A stretch of DNA of 64,000 nt from Seonamhaeicola algicola (lineage in GTDB: Bacteria; Bacteroidota; Bacteroidia; Flavobacteriales; Flavobacteriaceae): positions 62,775 to 126,774 of the forward strand of contig NZ_VOSC01000033.1 of the NCBI RefSeq assembly GCF_007997385.1, given 5' to 3'. The position numbers and the translations under genes are program-made. Of the stretch, positions 1-9,069 are shown one piece after another. How positions within the stretch are numbered: position 1 is the first letter of the stretch; each line of letters begins with the position of its first letter. The notes beneath the pieces are model-generated. The model saw nothing but the letters and a program-made list of their open reading frames with translations, did no database searches and was not told the DNA's origin.

Positions 1-235
1 CCCAATTACCTTCGCTTTGCGCTATAATCTCCCAAGGTTGGTTAGAACGTACCACATAGCTTTGGGTTACCCCATTAATATCAACCGTTAGGCCTGTTGG
101 ATTTTCTTCTATTGAAAAATAAGGTGCTTCGGTAGCTGTTTCGTCTTCACTACAAGCAACTAAGCCAACCATTAACAACAATAATGCCCATAATTTTGAC
201 ACATTACTTACATGTATTTTATAAATTGTTTTCAT
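1..235 (-). CDS. BACON-like outer-surface lipoprotein, partial (N-terminus only)
   Basis: An open frame starts at an ATG (233-235, minus) and runs off the window edge, giving about 78 residues. The N-terminus is a lipoprotein signal: a hydrophobic stretch ending in the lipobox LVAC, then acidic residues (SEDET), a common pattern for surface-exposed lipoproteins in Bacteroidota. What follows (YVVRSNQPWEI near residues 58-68) resembles a BACON domain, a beta-sandwich often found beside SusC/SusD pairs. It lies 18 bp downstream of the SusD-like gene and is probably the third structural gene of that uptake operon, perhaps a surface enzyme or binding protein. The rest of the protein, and so its enzymatic class, lies outside the window. 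Confidence 0.7.
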   Translation of the reverse strand, partial: MKTIYKIHVSNVSKLWALLLLMVGLVACSEDETATEAPYFSIEENPTGLTVDINGVTQSYVVRSNQPWEIIAQSEGNW

Positions 236-253
236 CTGTTTTAGTATTATGTT

Positions 254-1822
254 TTAGTTATCGCTTTCTATAGCTTGTTTACTCCACCAAACTGGTGTTT
301 TCATATCATTTTCACCATTCATACGCGTTAAAGCCTCTTGCGCGTTAGCATTATTAGTTGCCATTGTTGTATTTGGATATGCAAAACGTGTTGGTAAAAT
401 GTAATCGTTAAACACAGCCCCACGACCAATAGTTAACTCTGGATATCCTGTACGACGGTATTCATGGTAAGCTTCCATACCTATCCAGAACAATGCTAAA
501 TATTTTTGGTTTGCAATAAGTGCTTCTTTATTTGTTGCCGCATCCCATGAGGCTAACTCTGAAGTTAAAAATGTGTTTATTTGTTCTTCTGAAATTTCAA
601 CAGGCACTTCACTAAACACACCTAATTCTGCCCATTTTTCAATAGAAGCTGTAACGGCACTTTCATAATATTGCTTAGCTTGAGCCTCACCACCAGGAAT
701 AGTGCCTTTTAAAGCCGCTTCGGCCAAAATAAACTGTACTTCAGCAAAATCCATATAGCTTGCCGGCATTTCAGCTCTACAAAATACAGCTGTGTTTAAC
801 CACGATGTTCCAGCATCAACTTCGCTTTGCTCTGCTTCTGTACAACCTGCAACAGTACCTTTCCAAACATTTTCGCCATTTACTAAATAATTCGGATTTT
901 TTTTACCATAAATGGCCAATCGTGGATCTTCGTAAGTTTGATTTCCAAAATCGTCGGCTATAACCGTCATTTTAATAAGCTGTTCTGTTAATTTTCTTCC
1001 AGAACTTGTAAAACCATTTTCGTTAGTGTTAGCAAACTCACTACGATATGGGTCTGCTCCAGAAAACTGAACCGTAGCGTTGTCTGCATTCGATTCGAAT
1101 ATTGGATATTCACTTGGGTTATTAATTATCTTAGTTATTAAAGTTGCGGTATTCATTTCTGCTCTGCCACTTACACGACATAATAAACGCAGGTATAAGG
1201 CATTGTTAAATTTTTTCCATTGCTCCATGCTACCACCATACATACCATCTAAAGCAGGTTTAATAAACACAGGATTTTCGGCATATAAACTATTAGCGGT
1301 TTCTAAATCATTAAACATTTGAAGATAAACCTCTTTTTGAGCATCAAACTTGGGTTCGGCAGTTCCACCTTCACGCACTTTAAATGCCTCAGAGTAAGGC
1401 ACATCACCATACATATCGGTTAAATTAGACATATACAACACCTTTAATGTTAAGGCTATTGCTTGTAAAGATTTGTCGTTTTCGGCCACACTTAAATCGT
1501 ACATATGCAGCGCATTGTTGGTATAGCGGGCATAGGTATTCCAAACATTTTGCCAGTTTTGGTCGCCTATAAAATAGCGGTGTTCTTGTCTTGTTGTTCC
1601 ACCGGTAAAGGCTGTAAACTGTATTAATTCGTTATTCCAAAACCACGTGTAGTATTGCCAAGCATTAATACCGTTGTACAATAATGGTTCAAACATGCCG
1701 CTAGCTTTAATATCGCCAACATTTGTGCGGTTTGGGTTGGTATTTGTTTCTTCAAAATCTGATGTACAAGACAGTATAACACCAATTAAACCAAGGGTTA
1801 TTATTTTTTTTAAATAATTCAT
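254..1822 (-). CDS. SusD/RagB-family outer-membrane nutrient-binding lipoprotein
   Basis: The 522-residue product starts with a lipoprotein signal peptide and the lipobox ILSC at about residue 19, followed by CTSDFEETNTNPN, a typical SusD-like N-terminus. Later segments fit the helical TPR-like core of the family: DMYGDVPYSEAF near residue 140, YMDFAEVQFILAEAAL near 360, and a C-terminal part with LFWIGMEAYHEYRRTGYPEL. The sequence looks closer to the SusD-like_2 branch, often tied to peptide or unknown substrates, than to glycan-type SusD. It lies 10 bp downstream of the SusC gene. The pair would form a lidded outer-membrane importer, with SusD capturing substrate over the SusC barrel. The substrate cannot be told from sequence. 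Confidence 0.93.
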   Translation of the reverse strand: MNYLKKIITLGLIGVILSCTSDFEETNTNPNRTNVGDIKASGMFEPLLYNGINAWQYYTWFWNNELIQFTAFTGGTTRQEHRYFIGDQNWQNVWNTYARYTNNALHMYDLSVAENDKSLQAIALTLKVLYMSNLTDMYGDVPYSEAFKVREGGTAEPKFDAQKEVYLQMFNDLETANSLYAENPVFIKPALDGMYGGSMEQWKKFNNALYLRLLCRVSGRAEMNTATLITKIINNPSEYPIFESNADNATVQFSGADPYRSEFANTNENGFTSSGRKLTEQLIKMTVIADDFGNQTYEDPRLAIYGKKNPNYLVNGENVWKGTVAGCTEAEQSEVDAGTSWLNTAVFCRAEMPASYMDFAEVQFILAEAALKGTIPGGEAQAKQYYESAVTASIEKWAELGVFSEVPVEISEEQINTFLTSELASWDAATNKEALIANQKYLALFWIGMEAYHEYRRTGYPELTIGRGAVFNDYILPTRFAYPNTTMATNNANAQEALTRMNGENDMKTPVWWSKQAIESDN

Positions 1823-1832
1823 AACTTATTTT

Positions 1833-4800
1833 TTAGAATGAAAGTTTAACGTTAAGTCCGTAAGTTCTTGTCATTGGAAACGTCATTGATTCAATACCTT
1901 TATATATATTAGAGCCATTTAGCATACCTGTATCAGGGTCATACTGCGGAAAATCTGTAATCATAAACACATTTGTGGCGTATGCACCAAAACTTATATC
2001 TTTAAAAACCCCTATTTTACTTAGCAATTTTGCAGGTAATTGATAATCTAAACGTAGTTCTCTTAGTTTTAAATAAGACGTATCAAAGGTGTTCATTTCG
2101 GTATTATTACGGTTCCAAACGTATGTATTGTAATAAGTTTGAATGCTGTTTGTAACTGTATTATTTTTTGTGTACGTAATAGAACCGTCGGTATTTTCAA
2201 TAGCATTAACACCAGGATGCACAATACCATCATAACGCCCCTCAATTGAATTATTAAGTTTACCTTGATATGATAAAGCAAAGTTTGTTACCGAAAATGC
2301 ATTACCGCCTAATTGCCCCGCAAATGTGGCAGATAACATTAAGTTTTTGTACTTAAAACGCTGTACCATACCAGCACGCCAATCTGGATTAACACTACCA
2401 ATTCTAGTTTCGGGAGCATTATCTAACACCGGATACCCTTCAGAATTCACAATATGCATACCCGATGCATCTTGAGTTTCACCATTTTCATCTACATAAG
2501 TTGCACCTTCTGGAGCTCTTTGAAAACCACGCCCGTATAAAACATGCATTTCTTCGCCAACATAAGAGTACACATACGTTCTACTTCCAATAGTTGTTCC
2601 CATATCAGTTTGTAATGGCACTGAAGCATCCCAACCATCCTGCAAACGCTCTAGTTTATTTATGTTTTTAGACCACGTAACATCAAAATCCCACTTAAAA
2701 TTGTTAGTTCTAACAGGTACAAAATTTGCAGAAACCTCAATACCTTTATTTGAAATTTCTCCTGCATTAATGGTCATTCCAGTAGCACCAGTAATTTGAT
2801 CTACATCTACCGAAACGATTTGATTTGTGGTTGAAGAATGATATGCTGTAACATCAAAAGACACTCTATTTTTAAATAGTTTAGCTTCAATTCCTGCTTC
2901 CCAACTCTCAACGTTTTCTGGTTGAATTAATGGATTTGGAATATTTCCTGGCAATACATAGCCACCCGGAAATGAGGTTGTACTATACACCTGATCTAAA
3001 GTATAGGGCGATGTATCATTACCCACATTTGCCCAAGATACGCGTGCTTTTAACATATCTACCCAAGGTGCATGTTTTTTTAAGTTGAAGGTTTTATCTA
3101 ATAATGCACTGGCTGAAACCGATGGATAAAAATACGACCAATTATCTCTTGCCAACGTACTAGACCAATCATTACGTCCTGTAATATCTAAAAAATAGGC
3201 ATCGTCCCAACTTAATGACACTAACCCGTATAAACTGTTAACCACTTTCTCACTTCTGTAGCTATATGGATCTGGATTTACGCCTGTTGGTACGTTTGTT
3301 GTGTGATAAATATCTTCTTCACCTAACTCACTTAAGGTAATTTTGTTGTTATAATACTCATTAATACGGTTATTACCACCAACCATGGCAGAAAAACCAA
3401 AACGCCCGTTACTAAAAGTGTTATTGTAACGCAGCATAAAATCATTGTTGTTTTCTAATACTCTAACGGTTTGCTCTCTATAAAATCCGTTTTGGTATCC
3501 TGCTGTGTAGTGTGGTTTTCTTTGGGTTCTAAACTCATCAGACCAATCTAATCCCGAACGTAAATCTAGTGTTAAGCCTTCTAAAATATTAAATGTTAAC
3601 CCAATGCTTCCAAACACGCGATTCTTATCTTGTGTGTTTAAGGCTTCGTAAAGCGTACGGTATGGATTAAATGAATTTGCTGATGGAAACACAAGTCCCA
3701 TGCCGTTTTCGCCACCAGCATTCCAGTTAGCGTAATTATATCTGCCATTAAAATATTCGTCTTTCCAATCTTTAATACTGTTTACGTTAAAACCCCAAAC
3801 AAGTGCATACATTGGGTTAGTTTCATCATAACCACTTACCGGCATGTTATCACTTGTTTTTTTATTGTAATTTACCTTTGCAGTTAACTTAATATGATCT
3901 GAAACAGGTGTGTTAATAGCCAGTGAAACTGTATTACGCTTAAAACCTGTATTTGGTAAAATCCATTCATTATTAAAATCGGTTACTGAAAAGCGGGTTG
4001 ATGTACCTTTACCATTGTTACCATTAATACTAACGGTATTACTTCTGGTTACACCGGTTTGAAACAAGCCTGTGTACCAATCATCTTGATATACCCATGG
4101 TAATTTTGTATACGTATTATCATCCCAGTTTTTTGATGCGTATAAATACCGTAACTCGTTAGCATTAAAAGCCTCTCCGAACGTATAGCGCGAATAATGC
4201 CTTGGCTGCTCTATACCATCTGGAGCCATTTCAGAGGTAAGTTCCCAAAGTGAATATTCTCTAGCGCCCATATCAGATCCATTACCAAACTGTGTTTGAA
4301 AATCTGGAAAAAACCCTGCTTGCTCAAAAGTTACAGATGAGTTTACTGTAATACCTAACCCTTTGTTTTTTCGGCCAGATTTTGTAGTAATCATAATAGC
4401 GCCATTAGCCGCACGCGAGCCATATAGGGCCGCAGCTGCTGGTCCTTTTAAAACCGATACAGATTCAATATCTTCTGGATTTATATCACTCATACCATCA
4501 CCATAATCTACCGGAGCATCGGCTTGGGCATAATTACTAACACTTCGGGTAGCTGTTGTTCCTGAGTTTACAGGCACACCATCAATAACAAATAGCGCCT
4601 CGTTGTTACCATAATTTAAAGATTGATCGCCTCTTAAAGACACACGTATAGAGCTACTTGGGCCAGAATTAGCCGTTGTAAATGTTAAACCAGCTACCTT
4701 ACCATTTAAACTATTTAACCAGTTACCAGAAACTGTTTTAGTTATTTCTTCACTTTCAATTTTAGCTACAGAATATCCTAATGATTTTTCTTCGCGGGTA

Positions 4801-5420
4801 ATATTCAATGCTGTTACCACAACTTCATCAATAGCTACTATATCTTCCTGCATAGTGATGTTAAAAAGGCCGCCATTTAAAATTATTTTTTCAACCGTAA
4901 GCATGCCCATAAATGAAAATACCAGTGTACTTTTTTCTGGTACGTTTAATGTATAATTACCATCAAAATCAGTTAAAACTCCAGTATTAGTACCTTTTAA
5001 AATTACGTTTACACCCGCCAAAGGCATACCTTGCTCATCTGTAACCTTACCATAAACCTTTGCTTTTGTAATACCACTTAAAGTAATATTGGTTCCGTTA
5101 ACTAAGTAGCTTATTTGAGCATCTTTACATATTTTATCTAAAATTGTTTGTAATTTTTGATTTGTAAAATTATAGGTGAAACTATTTTTGTTATTCAAAA
5201 TAGCATCAGAATAATTAAACTGATAAGGTGTATTTTGCTCTAATTGATTAAATATTTGATTGAGCGTAATATTTTTTACTTTTAATGTGGTTGTTGTTTC
5301 TAAGTTGGTTTGAGCTATAATACGTTGTGTGGTTAAACCAAAACACGTAATTGTTAAAATAAATAGCACCAAAAACCGTGTGGGAAATAATTTTCTTTTT
5401 TGGTATAAATTTAATTTCAT
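1833..5420 (-). CDS. SusC/RagA-type TonB-dependent outer-membrane receptor with STN signalling domain
   Basis: This 1195-residue protein has the order expected for a regulated SusC: signal sequence (about 1-36), STN (secretin/TonB N-terminal) domain at about 45-115, a carboxypeptidase-D-like regulatory domain at about 120-205 (VYGKVTDEQGMPLAGVNV), a plug domain with the SusC hallmark AAALYGSRAANGAI near 330, then a large beta-barrel ending in the aromatic LNVKLSF. The STN domain is the usual contact point for a FecR anti-sigma factor, and a FecR and an ECF sigma gene lie just upstream in the same direction. The protein therefore probably both imports substrate and reports its presence. The partner SusD gene follows after 10 bp. 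Confidence 0.96.
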   Translation of the reverse strand: MKLNLYQKRKLFPTRFLVLFILTITCFGLTTQRIIAQTNLETTTTLKVKNITLNQIFNQLEQNTPYQFNYSDAILNNKNSFTYNFTNQKLQTILDKICKDAQISYLVNGTNITLSGITKAKVYGKVTDEQGMPLAGVNVILKGTNTGVLTDFDGNYTLNVPEKSTLVFSFMGMLTVEKIILNGGLFNITMQEDIVAIDEVVVTALNITREEKSLGYSVAKIESEEITKTVSGNWLNSLNGKVAGLTFTTANSGPSSSIRVSLRGDQSLNYGNNEALFVIDGVPVNSGTTATRSVSNYAQADAPVDYGDGMSDINPEDIESVSVLKGPAAAALYGSRAANGAIMITTKSGRKNKGLGITVNSSVTFEQAGFFPDFQTQFGNGSDMGAREYSLWELTSEMAPDGIEQPRHYSRYTFGEAFNANELRYLYASKNWDDNTYTKLPWVYQDDWYTGLFQTGVTRSNTVSINGNNGKGTSTRFSVTDFNNEWILPNTGFKRNTVSLAINTPVSDHIKLTAKVNYNKKTSDNMPVSGYDETNPMYALVWGFNVNSIKDWKDEYFNGRYNYANWNAGGENGMGLVFPSANSFNPYRTLYEALNTQDKNRVFGSIGLTFNILEGLTLDLRSGLDWSDEFRTQRKPHYTAGYQNGFYREQTVRVLENNNDFMLRYNNTFSNGRFGFSAMVGGNNRINEYYNNKITLSELGEEDIYHTTNVPTGVNPDPYSYRSEKVVNSLYGLVSLSWDDAYFLDITGRNDWSSTLARDNWSYFYPSVSASALLDKTFNLKKHAPWVDMLKARVSWANVGNDTSPYTLDQVYSTTSFPGGYVLPGNIPNPLIQPENVESWEAGIEAKLFKNRVSFDVTAYHSSTTNQIVSVDVDQITGATGMTINAGEISNKGIEVSANFVPVRTNNFKWDFDVTWSKNINKLERLQDGWDASVPLQTDMGTTIGSRTYVYSYVGEEMHVLYGRGFQRAPEGATYVDENGETQDASGMHIVNSEGYPVLDNAPETRIGSVNPDWRAGMVQRFKYKNLMLSATFAGQLGGNAFSVTNFALSYQGKLNNSIEGRYDGIVHPGVNAIENTDGSITYTKNNTVTNSIQTYYNTYVWNRNNTEMNTFDTSYLKLRELRLDYQLPAKLLSKIGVFKDISFGAYATNVFMITDFPQYDPDTGMLNGSNIYKGIESMTFPMTRTYGLNVKLSF

Positions 5421-5471
5421 AATTTAGTAATTACTTTTATTAGTAAATAAGATTTTAAAAGATCTAATAGG

Positions 5472-5503
5472 CTGGAGTTGGTGACGCAACTCCAGTTTTT
5501 TTT
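5472..5503. repeat. Perfect 9-bp stem-loop between fecR and susC
   Basis: CTGGAGTTG, a six-base loop, then CAACTCCAG form a perfect hairpin followed on the plus strand by eight T residues. The flanking genes run on the minus strand, where the run becomes a string of A before the stem. As read by the operon it is therefore not a standard terminator. It sits about 52 bp before the susC start and could be an attenuator, an RNA-stability element, or a terminator for antisense transcription. Confidence 0.6.
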
Positions 5504-5525
5504 GGTTTTTTGTTTACTCTTATAG

Positions 5526-6497
5526 TTATTTAATTATTATGGTGTTGTTTTCTAAGTTATATTGAATACCTAACATAAACTCTAAATTTTTAAGTACTTT
5601 ATCTATAGGTTCATTATTATAAACTGCTTTGATTTTTTTACTTAGTAAAGCTTCAGATTCACATTGAATTTTAACATTATACCATGCTTCAATTTTACTA
5701 AAGGCTTCTTTTACAGTAATTGCATCAAAACGAAGTATATTTTCATGCCAGCTGCATATATAATTGGCATTAACGTTAGATTTCTCTAAAACATTTAACT
5801 CTTTATTAAAAGCAACTTGGGTGTTTTTTATTAAGATAAATTGGTTTTTTGTACTGCTATTTTCAACCTTAACTTTACCAGTTTTTACAGCAACACTAAA
5901 ATTAGCTTGAGAGGTATTATTTACGTTAAACGAAGTACCTAATACCGTAGTTTTAAAATTACCAGAGTTTACAACAAAAGGCTTGTGCTCATTTCGTTTT
6001 ACTTTAAAAAAGGCTTCTCCTTTTAAAAATACAGTTCTACTGTTATTTGTAAACTTTTCTGGGTAGCGTAACGTTGTACCAGCATTTAAATAAACCGTAG
6101 AACTATCGGGCAATACAACTTTTGTTCTTTGCCCTTGTAAACTAGTTGCTAACACATAATTAACCGAAGTTTTTGATCCGCTTACATTATTTAACAACAA
6201 GCCAACACTTAAAAATAGCACCAATGAAGCTGCAATAGCCATAGCTTTTTTACTTATGAAAAGTTTACGTTTTTCTTCTTGGTGTATTTTATAACGTAGC
6301 TTTTCTAGTCCGCGCTTAAGGTCAAACTCTTTGTAAACACTAGAAGATGCATCATGCGATAAGGTTTCAACCAGCTCATCATATTTGTATTTATACTCGG
6401 GGTTTTCCAAGTATTGCCCTAGCAATTCTAAATCTTTTACAGAAGCTTCATTTGCTATTTCTTTTAGTGCTAGCTCGTAAAAAACGGCATCGTTCAT
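5526..6497 (-). CDS. FecR-family anti-sigma factor
   Basis: The product is about 323 residues from the ATG at 6497; a longer reading from a GTG at 6536 is possible but adds only a weak N-terminus. An N-terminal cytoplasmic region, which would bind the sigma factor, precedes one membrane segment (AMAIAASLVLFLSVGLLL). The periplasmic FecR domain follows (VVLPDSSTVYLNAGTTLRYP, FKVKRNEHKPFVV, VLGTSFNVN) and then a C-terminal DUF4974-like part (VKEAFSKIEAWYNVKI) that resembles an STN fold. It lies between the ECF sigma gene and the STN-bearing SusC gene, so it should relay the outer-membrane signal across the inner membrane. Confidence 0.94.
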   Translation of the reverse strand: MNDAVFYELALKEIANEASVKDLELLGQYLENPEYKYKYDELVETLSHDASSSVYKEFDLKRGLEKLRYKIHQEEKRKLFISKKAMAIAASLVLFLSVGLLLNNVSGSKTSVNYVLATSLQGQRTKVVLPDSSTVYLNAGTTLRYPEKFTNNSRTVFLKGEAFFKVKRNEHKPFVVNSGNFKTTVLGTSFNVNNTSQANFSVAVKTGKVKVENSSTKNQFILIKNTQVAFNKELNVLEKSNVNANYICSWHENILRFDAITVKEAFSKIEAWYNVKIQCESEALLSKKIKAVYNNEPIDKVLKNLEFMLGIQYNLENNTIIIK

Positions 6498-6572
6498 ATC
6501 TTTTGATCTTTTACTACTAAGACCAAATTTGAACACTTAATCTACCATTGAGGGTTGTTAACAAATAGTTAT

Positions 6573-7151
6573 CTAAACGTGAATAAAACTAAAACAGAAA
6601 AAAATTATAAATGTGATGAATTGCGATTCAAATTGTGAAACATACTTAATAGCTTCAAGCATTTGTTTTTGTACCGTACTTACAGAAATACCTAACTTAT
6701 CGGCAATTTCTTTATACTTTAAACCATCAATTCTATTAAGTTTAAATATAATTTTTCGTTGTGGTGGTAAAGCTTCTATAATTTGGTCTATTTGAATTTT
6801 AACCTCATTATAGCGTAACGTTTCATCGGTATTTAAATGTGAATAATTACTGTTTACATCCGTAATCTGTTGCTTTAAAACATCTACTTTTGTTTTATGT
6901 ACTACATTAATAGCCAGATTTTTAGTAGCAACGTACAAATAAGATTTTAATGATGTGGTAATGCATAGTGTTTTACGGTTTTGCCAAATTTTAAAAAAAA
7001 CATCGGCAACTACCTCTTCTGCTAAATCTGAACTTCCAACATAATTTTTTGCGTATAAACATAAGTTGAAATAATACTTTTGAAACAACTGCTCTAAAGC
7101 TTGTTGGTTATCTTTTTTAACACATTCAAAAAGTATTTCATCTTTATTCAT
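6573..7151 (-). CDS. ECF-type RNA polymerase sigma-70 factor of the SusCD-associated family
   Basis: The 192-residue protein has region 2 at about residues 20-90 (ELAEEVVADVFFKIWQNR is the core of regions 2.1-2.2) and region 4 at about 120-175 (LPPQRKIIFKLNRIDGLKYKEIADKLGISVSTVQKQM, a helix-turn-helix that reads the -35 element). It ends in a hydrophobic tail (FITFIIFFCFSFI), which is common in Bacteroidota sigma factors paired with FecR. It heads the sigma-fecR-susC-susD set and should activate that operon when FecR releases it. The mobile island begins about 150 bp upstream of its start, so the island edge now forms part of its upstream region. Confidence 0.95.
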   Translation of the reverse strand: MNKDEILFECVKKDNQQALEQLFQKYYFNLCLYAKNYVGSSDLAEEVVADVFFKIWQNRKTLCITTSLKSYLYVATKNLAINVVHKTKVDVLKQQITDVNSNYSHLNTDETLRYNEVKIQIDQIIEALPPQRKIIFKLNRIDGLKYKEIADKLGISVSTVQKQMLEAIKYVSQFESQFITFIIFFCFSFIHV

Positions 7152-7272
7152 TACGCAGAGAGAATAGCTTAAAAATTGAGTTGCTAAATTATTGCTTTGA
7201 AAAAAGAGAGTAGGTTACTAAAAAATTAAGTTAATATTATGTTTTGCTTAGTAGAAGATTTGATTTATAAAA

Positions 7273-7300
7273 AAAGCCCTCAACTTTTGTTGAAGGCTTT
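7273..7300 (-). terminator. Probable ancestral terminator of the tRNA-Met gene, left behind at the island's left edge
   Basis: AAAGCCCTCAAC, a TTTT loop and GTTGAAGGCTTT form a 12-bp stem with one mismatch. On the minus strand it is followed by a run of T, the standard intrinsic terminator form. It abuts the left att core (7302). Joining the two island edges puts it directly after the tRNA-Met 3' end, so it was probably that gene's terminator before integration. Confidence 0.75.
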
Positions 7301-7301
7301 G

Positions 7302-7318
7302 TTTAGTAGCGGGAACTG
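7302..7318. repeat. attL core: left copy of the 17-bp direct repeat
   Basis: The 17 bases from TTTAGTAGCGGG through AACTG match 22350-22366 exactly. The match breaks on both sides (a G precedes it here, an A at the right copy; CTCTC follows here, GACTC there). It reproduces the last 12 bases of the tRNA-Met gene plus 5 bases beyond. Confidence 0.93.
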
Positions 7319-7330
7319 CTCTCTAACAAG

Positions 7331-7357
7331 TTAAACAGCCTTAAACACAATTAAACA
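7331..7357. repeat. Three TTAAACA direct repeats at exact 10-bp spacing
   Basis: TTAAACA occurs at 7331, 7341 and 7351. The 10-bp step places all three on nearly the same face of the helix, 13 bp inside attL. This suggests cooperative binding of a small protein such as the island's own HTH/excisionase. The binding protein is not known. Confidence 0.6.
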
Positions 7358-7454
7358 AAACTCATCAAAACATCATAATTTACAAGGGTTTAAAAGAAAT
7401 ATACTTTAATCGACTATTTAATGAAATTTATCTATTTTTAGCACTATTCAGTCT

Positions 7455-7480
7455 TTTTTGGGAAGATTTTGGGAAGATTT
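7455..7480. repeat. Left arm-type repeat: two tandem TTTTGGGAAGAT units
   Basis: Two tandem copies of TTTTGGGAAGAT lie between attL and the integrase start. The same block, in the same orientation and with one mismatch over 25 bp (7455-7479), sits at 22274-22298 inside the right end. Tyrosine integrases use arm-type sites of this kind, so these are probably integrase arm sites. This copy also overlaps the integrase promoter region, so binding could repress the gene. Confidence 0.7.
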
Positions 7481-7512
7481 TTTGTATATTGAAATCTCTT
7501 AAAACCCTTTGT

Positions 7513-8829
7513 ATGGCTAGTATTACACTCTTATCAAAAACAAAAAAAGACCCTATAAACCTATATGTGAGGTTCAATTATAGTGATAACGGCAAAACCA
7601 TTGACTTATTTGAGAAGTCAAACATATTAGTTAAGAACAAGTGGTGGTCTAACAAAAAACAAGCATTTAATGCAGTTTCTGAACCATTCCCAAAAGAAAA
7701 ATTAAGAGAGCAAATCAATGGCTTAAAAGACTTTATCTTAAATGAGTTTAATGAAGCTTACGGAAATGGAGAAACAATTGACAGAATATGGTTAAAAGCA
7801 GTAATAAGCAAATACAATAATCGCCCAAAAGATTCAAACGAAAACTATACTGTTTACTTTGTCCCATTTGTAGAGAAGTTCATAAAAGAATCAGAAGGCA
7901 GAATCAATTTAAGTACAGGTAAAAAAATAAGCACTAAAACCATTCAAAAATACAACACAACCCTTGAAAGACTGAAAGAGTTTGAAGAAAAACACACAAC
8001 TAGATTAAGGCACAGAGATATTGGATTAGATTTTCATAAAAATTTCGTCAGTTATCTATCTATCGATTGTAATTATGGGAATACTACTATTGAAAAATAC
8101 ATAGGACAAATAAAAACGTTTTGCAGAGAAGCAGAAGTGTCTAAATACGACATTAACCCAGAGTTTAAAAGTCCTAAATTCAGTTTTAGAAGGCAAAAGC
8201 CTTTAGACCCATATTTATCAGTAGAGGAAATTGAAAAGATTTATAATTTAGAAATTGAAGACGACAGATTAGACAATATTCGAGATTTATTTATTATCGG
8301 ACTATGGTCTGGATTAAGAGTAAGCGATTTTAAGCAGCTTAAAAGAATGAATATTGTAAATGACACTATTATAGTGTCTAGCACAAAAAAGACCCATGCT
8401 CCTGCTAAAATACCCATACATTCTCATGTAAGAGATATTTTAAAGAAACGAAATGGGGCTTTACCCAAAATTGATATTGGCGAGAAATCTTGGGAAAATC
8501 TCTTTAACAAGAAAATTAAAGAAATATGTCAAATGGCTAAAATAGACCAAGTGATACTTGGAGACAAAAGAGACCCAAATACAAATAGAAATGTTCGTGG
8601 TTTATATCCAAAGTATGAGCTTGTTAGTTCGCATATATGTCGTAGGTCATTCTGTTCAAATCACTATGGTAAGCTTCCAAATCAAGCAATCATGGCAGTT
8701 ACTACTCACGCTTCAGAAAAGCAGCTACTAGACTACGTCAAAATAGGCAATGACCAATACATAGAAATGATAAGAGATTATTGGGAACAAGAAGAAAATA
8801 AAAACTCTAAAATGAAGGTCGTTTCATAA
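7513..8829 (+). CDS. Tyrosine recombinase / integrase of the island
   Basis: The product is about 438 residues from the ATG at 7513. A TTG at 7489 would extend it by 8, but MASITLLSKTKKDPINLYVRF is the usual start of Bacteroidota integrases (an Arm-DNA-binding domain). A SAM-like core-binding domain follows (about 110-215), then the catalytic domain: GLWSGLRVSDFKQL carries the first catalytic Arg, HICRRSFCSN carries the H-x-x-R pair, and the late segment TTHASEKQLLDYVKIG carries the second His (TTHAS) and the probable catalytic Tyr (LLDYV). It lies next to attL and should catalyse integration and excision at the tRNA-Met site. The gene appears intact. Confidence 0.95.
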   Translation: MASITLLSKTKKDPINLYVRFNYSDNGKTIDLFEKSNILVKNKWWSNKKQAFNAVSEPFPKEKLREQINGLKDFILNEFNEAYGNGETIDRIWLKAVISKYNNRPKDSNENYTVYFVPFVEKFIKESEGRINLSTGKKISTKTIQKYNTTLERLKEFEEKHTTRLRHRDIGLDFHKNFVSYLSIDCNYGNTTIEKYIGQIKTFCREAEVSKYDINPEFKSPKFSFRRQKPLDPYLSVEEIEKIYNLEIEDDRLDNIRDLFIIGLWSGLRVSDFKQLKRMNIVNDTIIVSSTKKTHAPAKIPIHSHVRDILKKRNGALPKIDIGEKSWENLFNKKIKEICQMAKIDQVILGDKRDPNTNRNVRGLYPKYELVSSHICRRSFCSNHYGKLPNQAIMAVTTHASEKQLLDYVKIGNDQYIEMIRDYWEQEENKNSKMKVVS

Positions 8830-8903
8830 ATAAAATGTGGCACGATACTTGTGTTATTCTTTACAACAACAATATAACCTTATCCTAGTTTTCATTAGGA
8901 AAC

Positions 8904-8930
8904 AAAATCAGTCGCTAGATTGATTTTTTT
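8904..8930 (+). terminator. Probable terminator after the integrase gene
   Basis: AAAATCA, a 10-base loop and TGATTTT, followed by further T residues, form an intrinsic-terminator-like hairpin 74 bp after the integrase stop codon. Confidence 0.55.
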
Positions 8931-8933
8931 ATT

Positions 8934-8967
8934 GAAACCCAATATCCATAAGATATTTTTGGGTTTC
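8934..8967. repeat. Long two-part stem-loop downstream of the integrase
   Basis: GAAACCCA pairs with TGGGTTTC, and inside it ATATC pairs with GATAT around a five-base loop, with a three-T bulge on one side. It directly follows a terminator-like hairpin and precedes the HTH/polymerase-like operon. It may be a second terminator, or a structured site such as a replication origin for the excised circle. Sequence alone does not decide. Confidence 0.5.
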
Positions 8968-9069
8968 ACACCACTAAAATAAACAACATATAACACAAAG
9001 GTGGCTTATCAAAGAATTTGGTAGGCTTGATTTATTAATGGCATTTTTTATGCCCTAAATATTAGTTAT

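Noticed and set aside
1833-5420. The SusC receptor as a SusC for a known glycan
   Set aside because: No glycoside hydrolase or lyase gene is visible in the window, so no substrate can be assigned.
6498-6536. GTG-started N-terminal extension of FecR
   Set aside because: The added 13 residues are basic and unlike family members; the ATG at 6497 is the better start.
7489-7512. Longer integrase start at TTG 7489
   Set aside because: The ATG at 7513 gives the usual MASITLL start of the family and leaves the arm repeats free.
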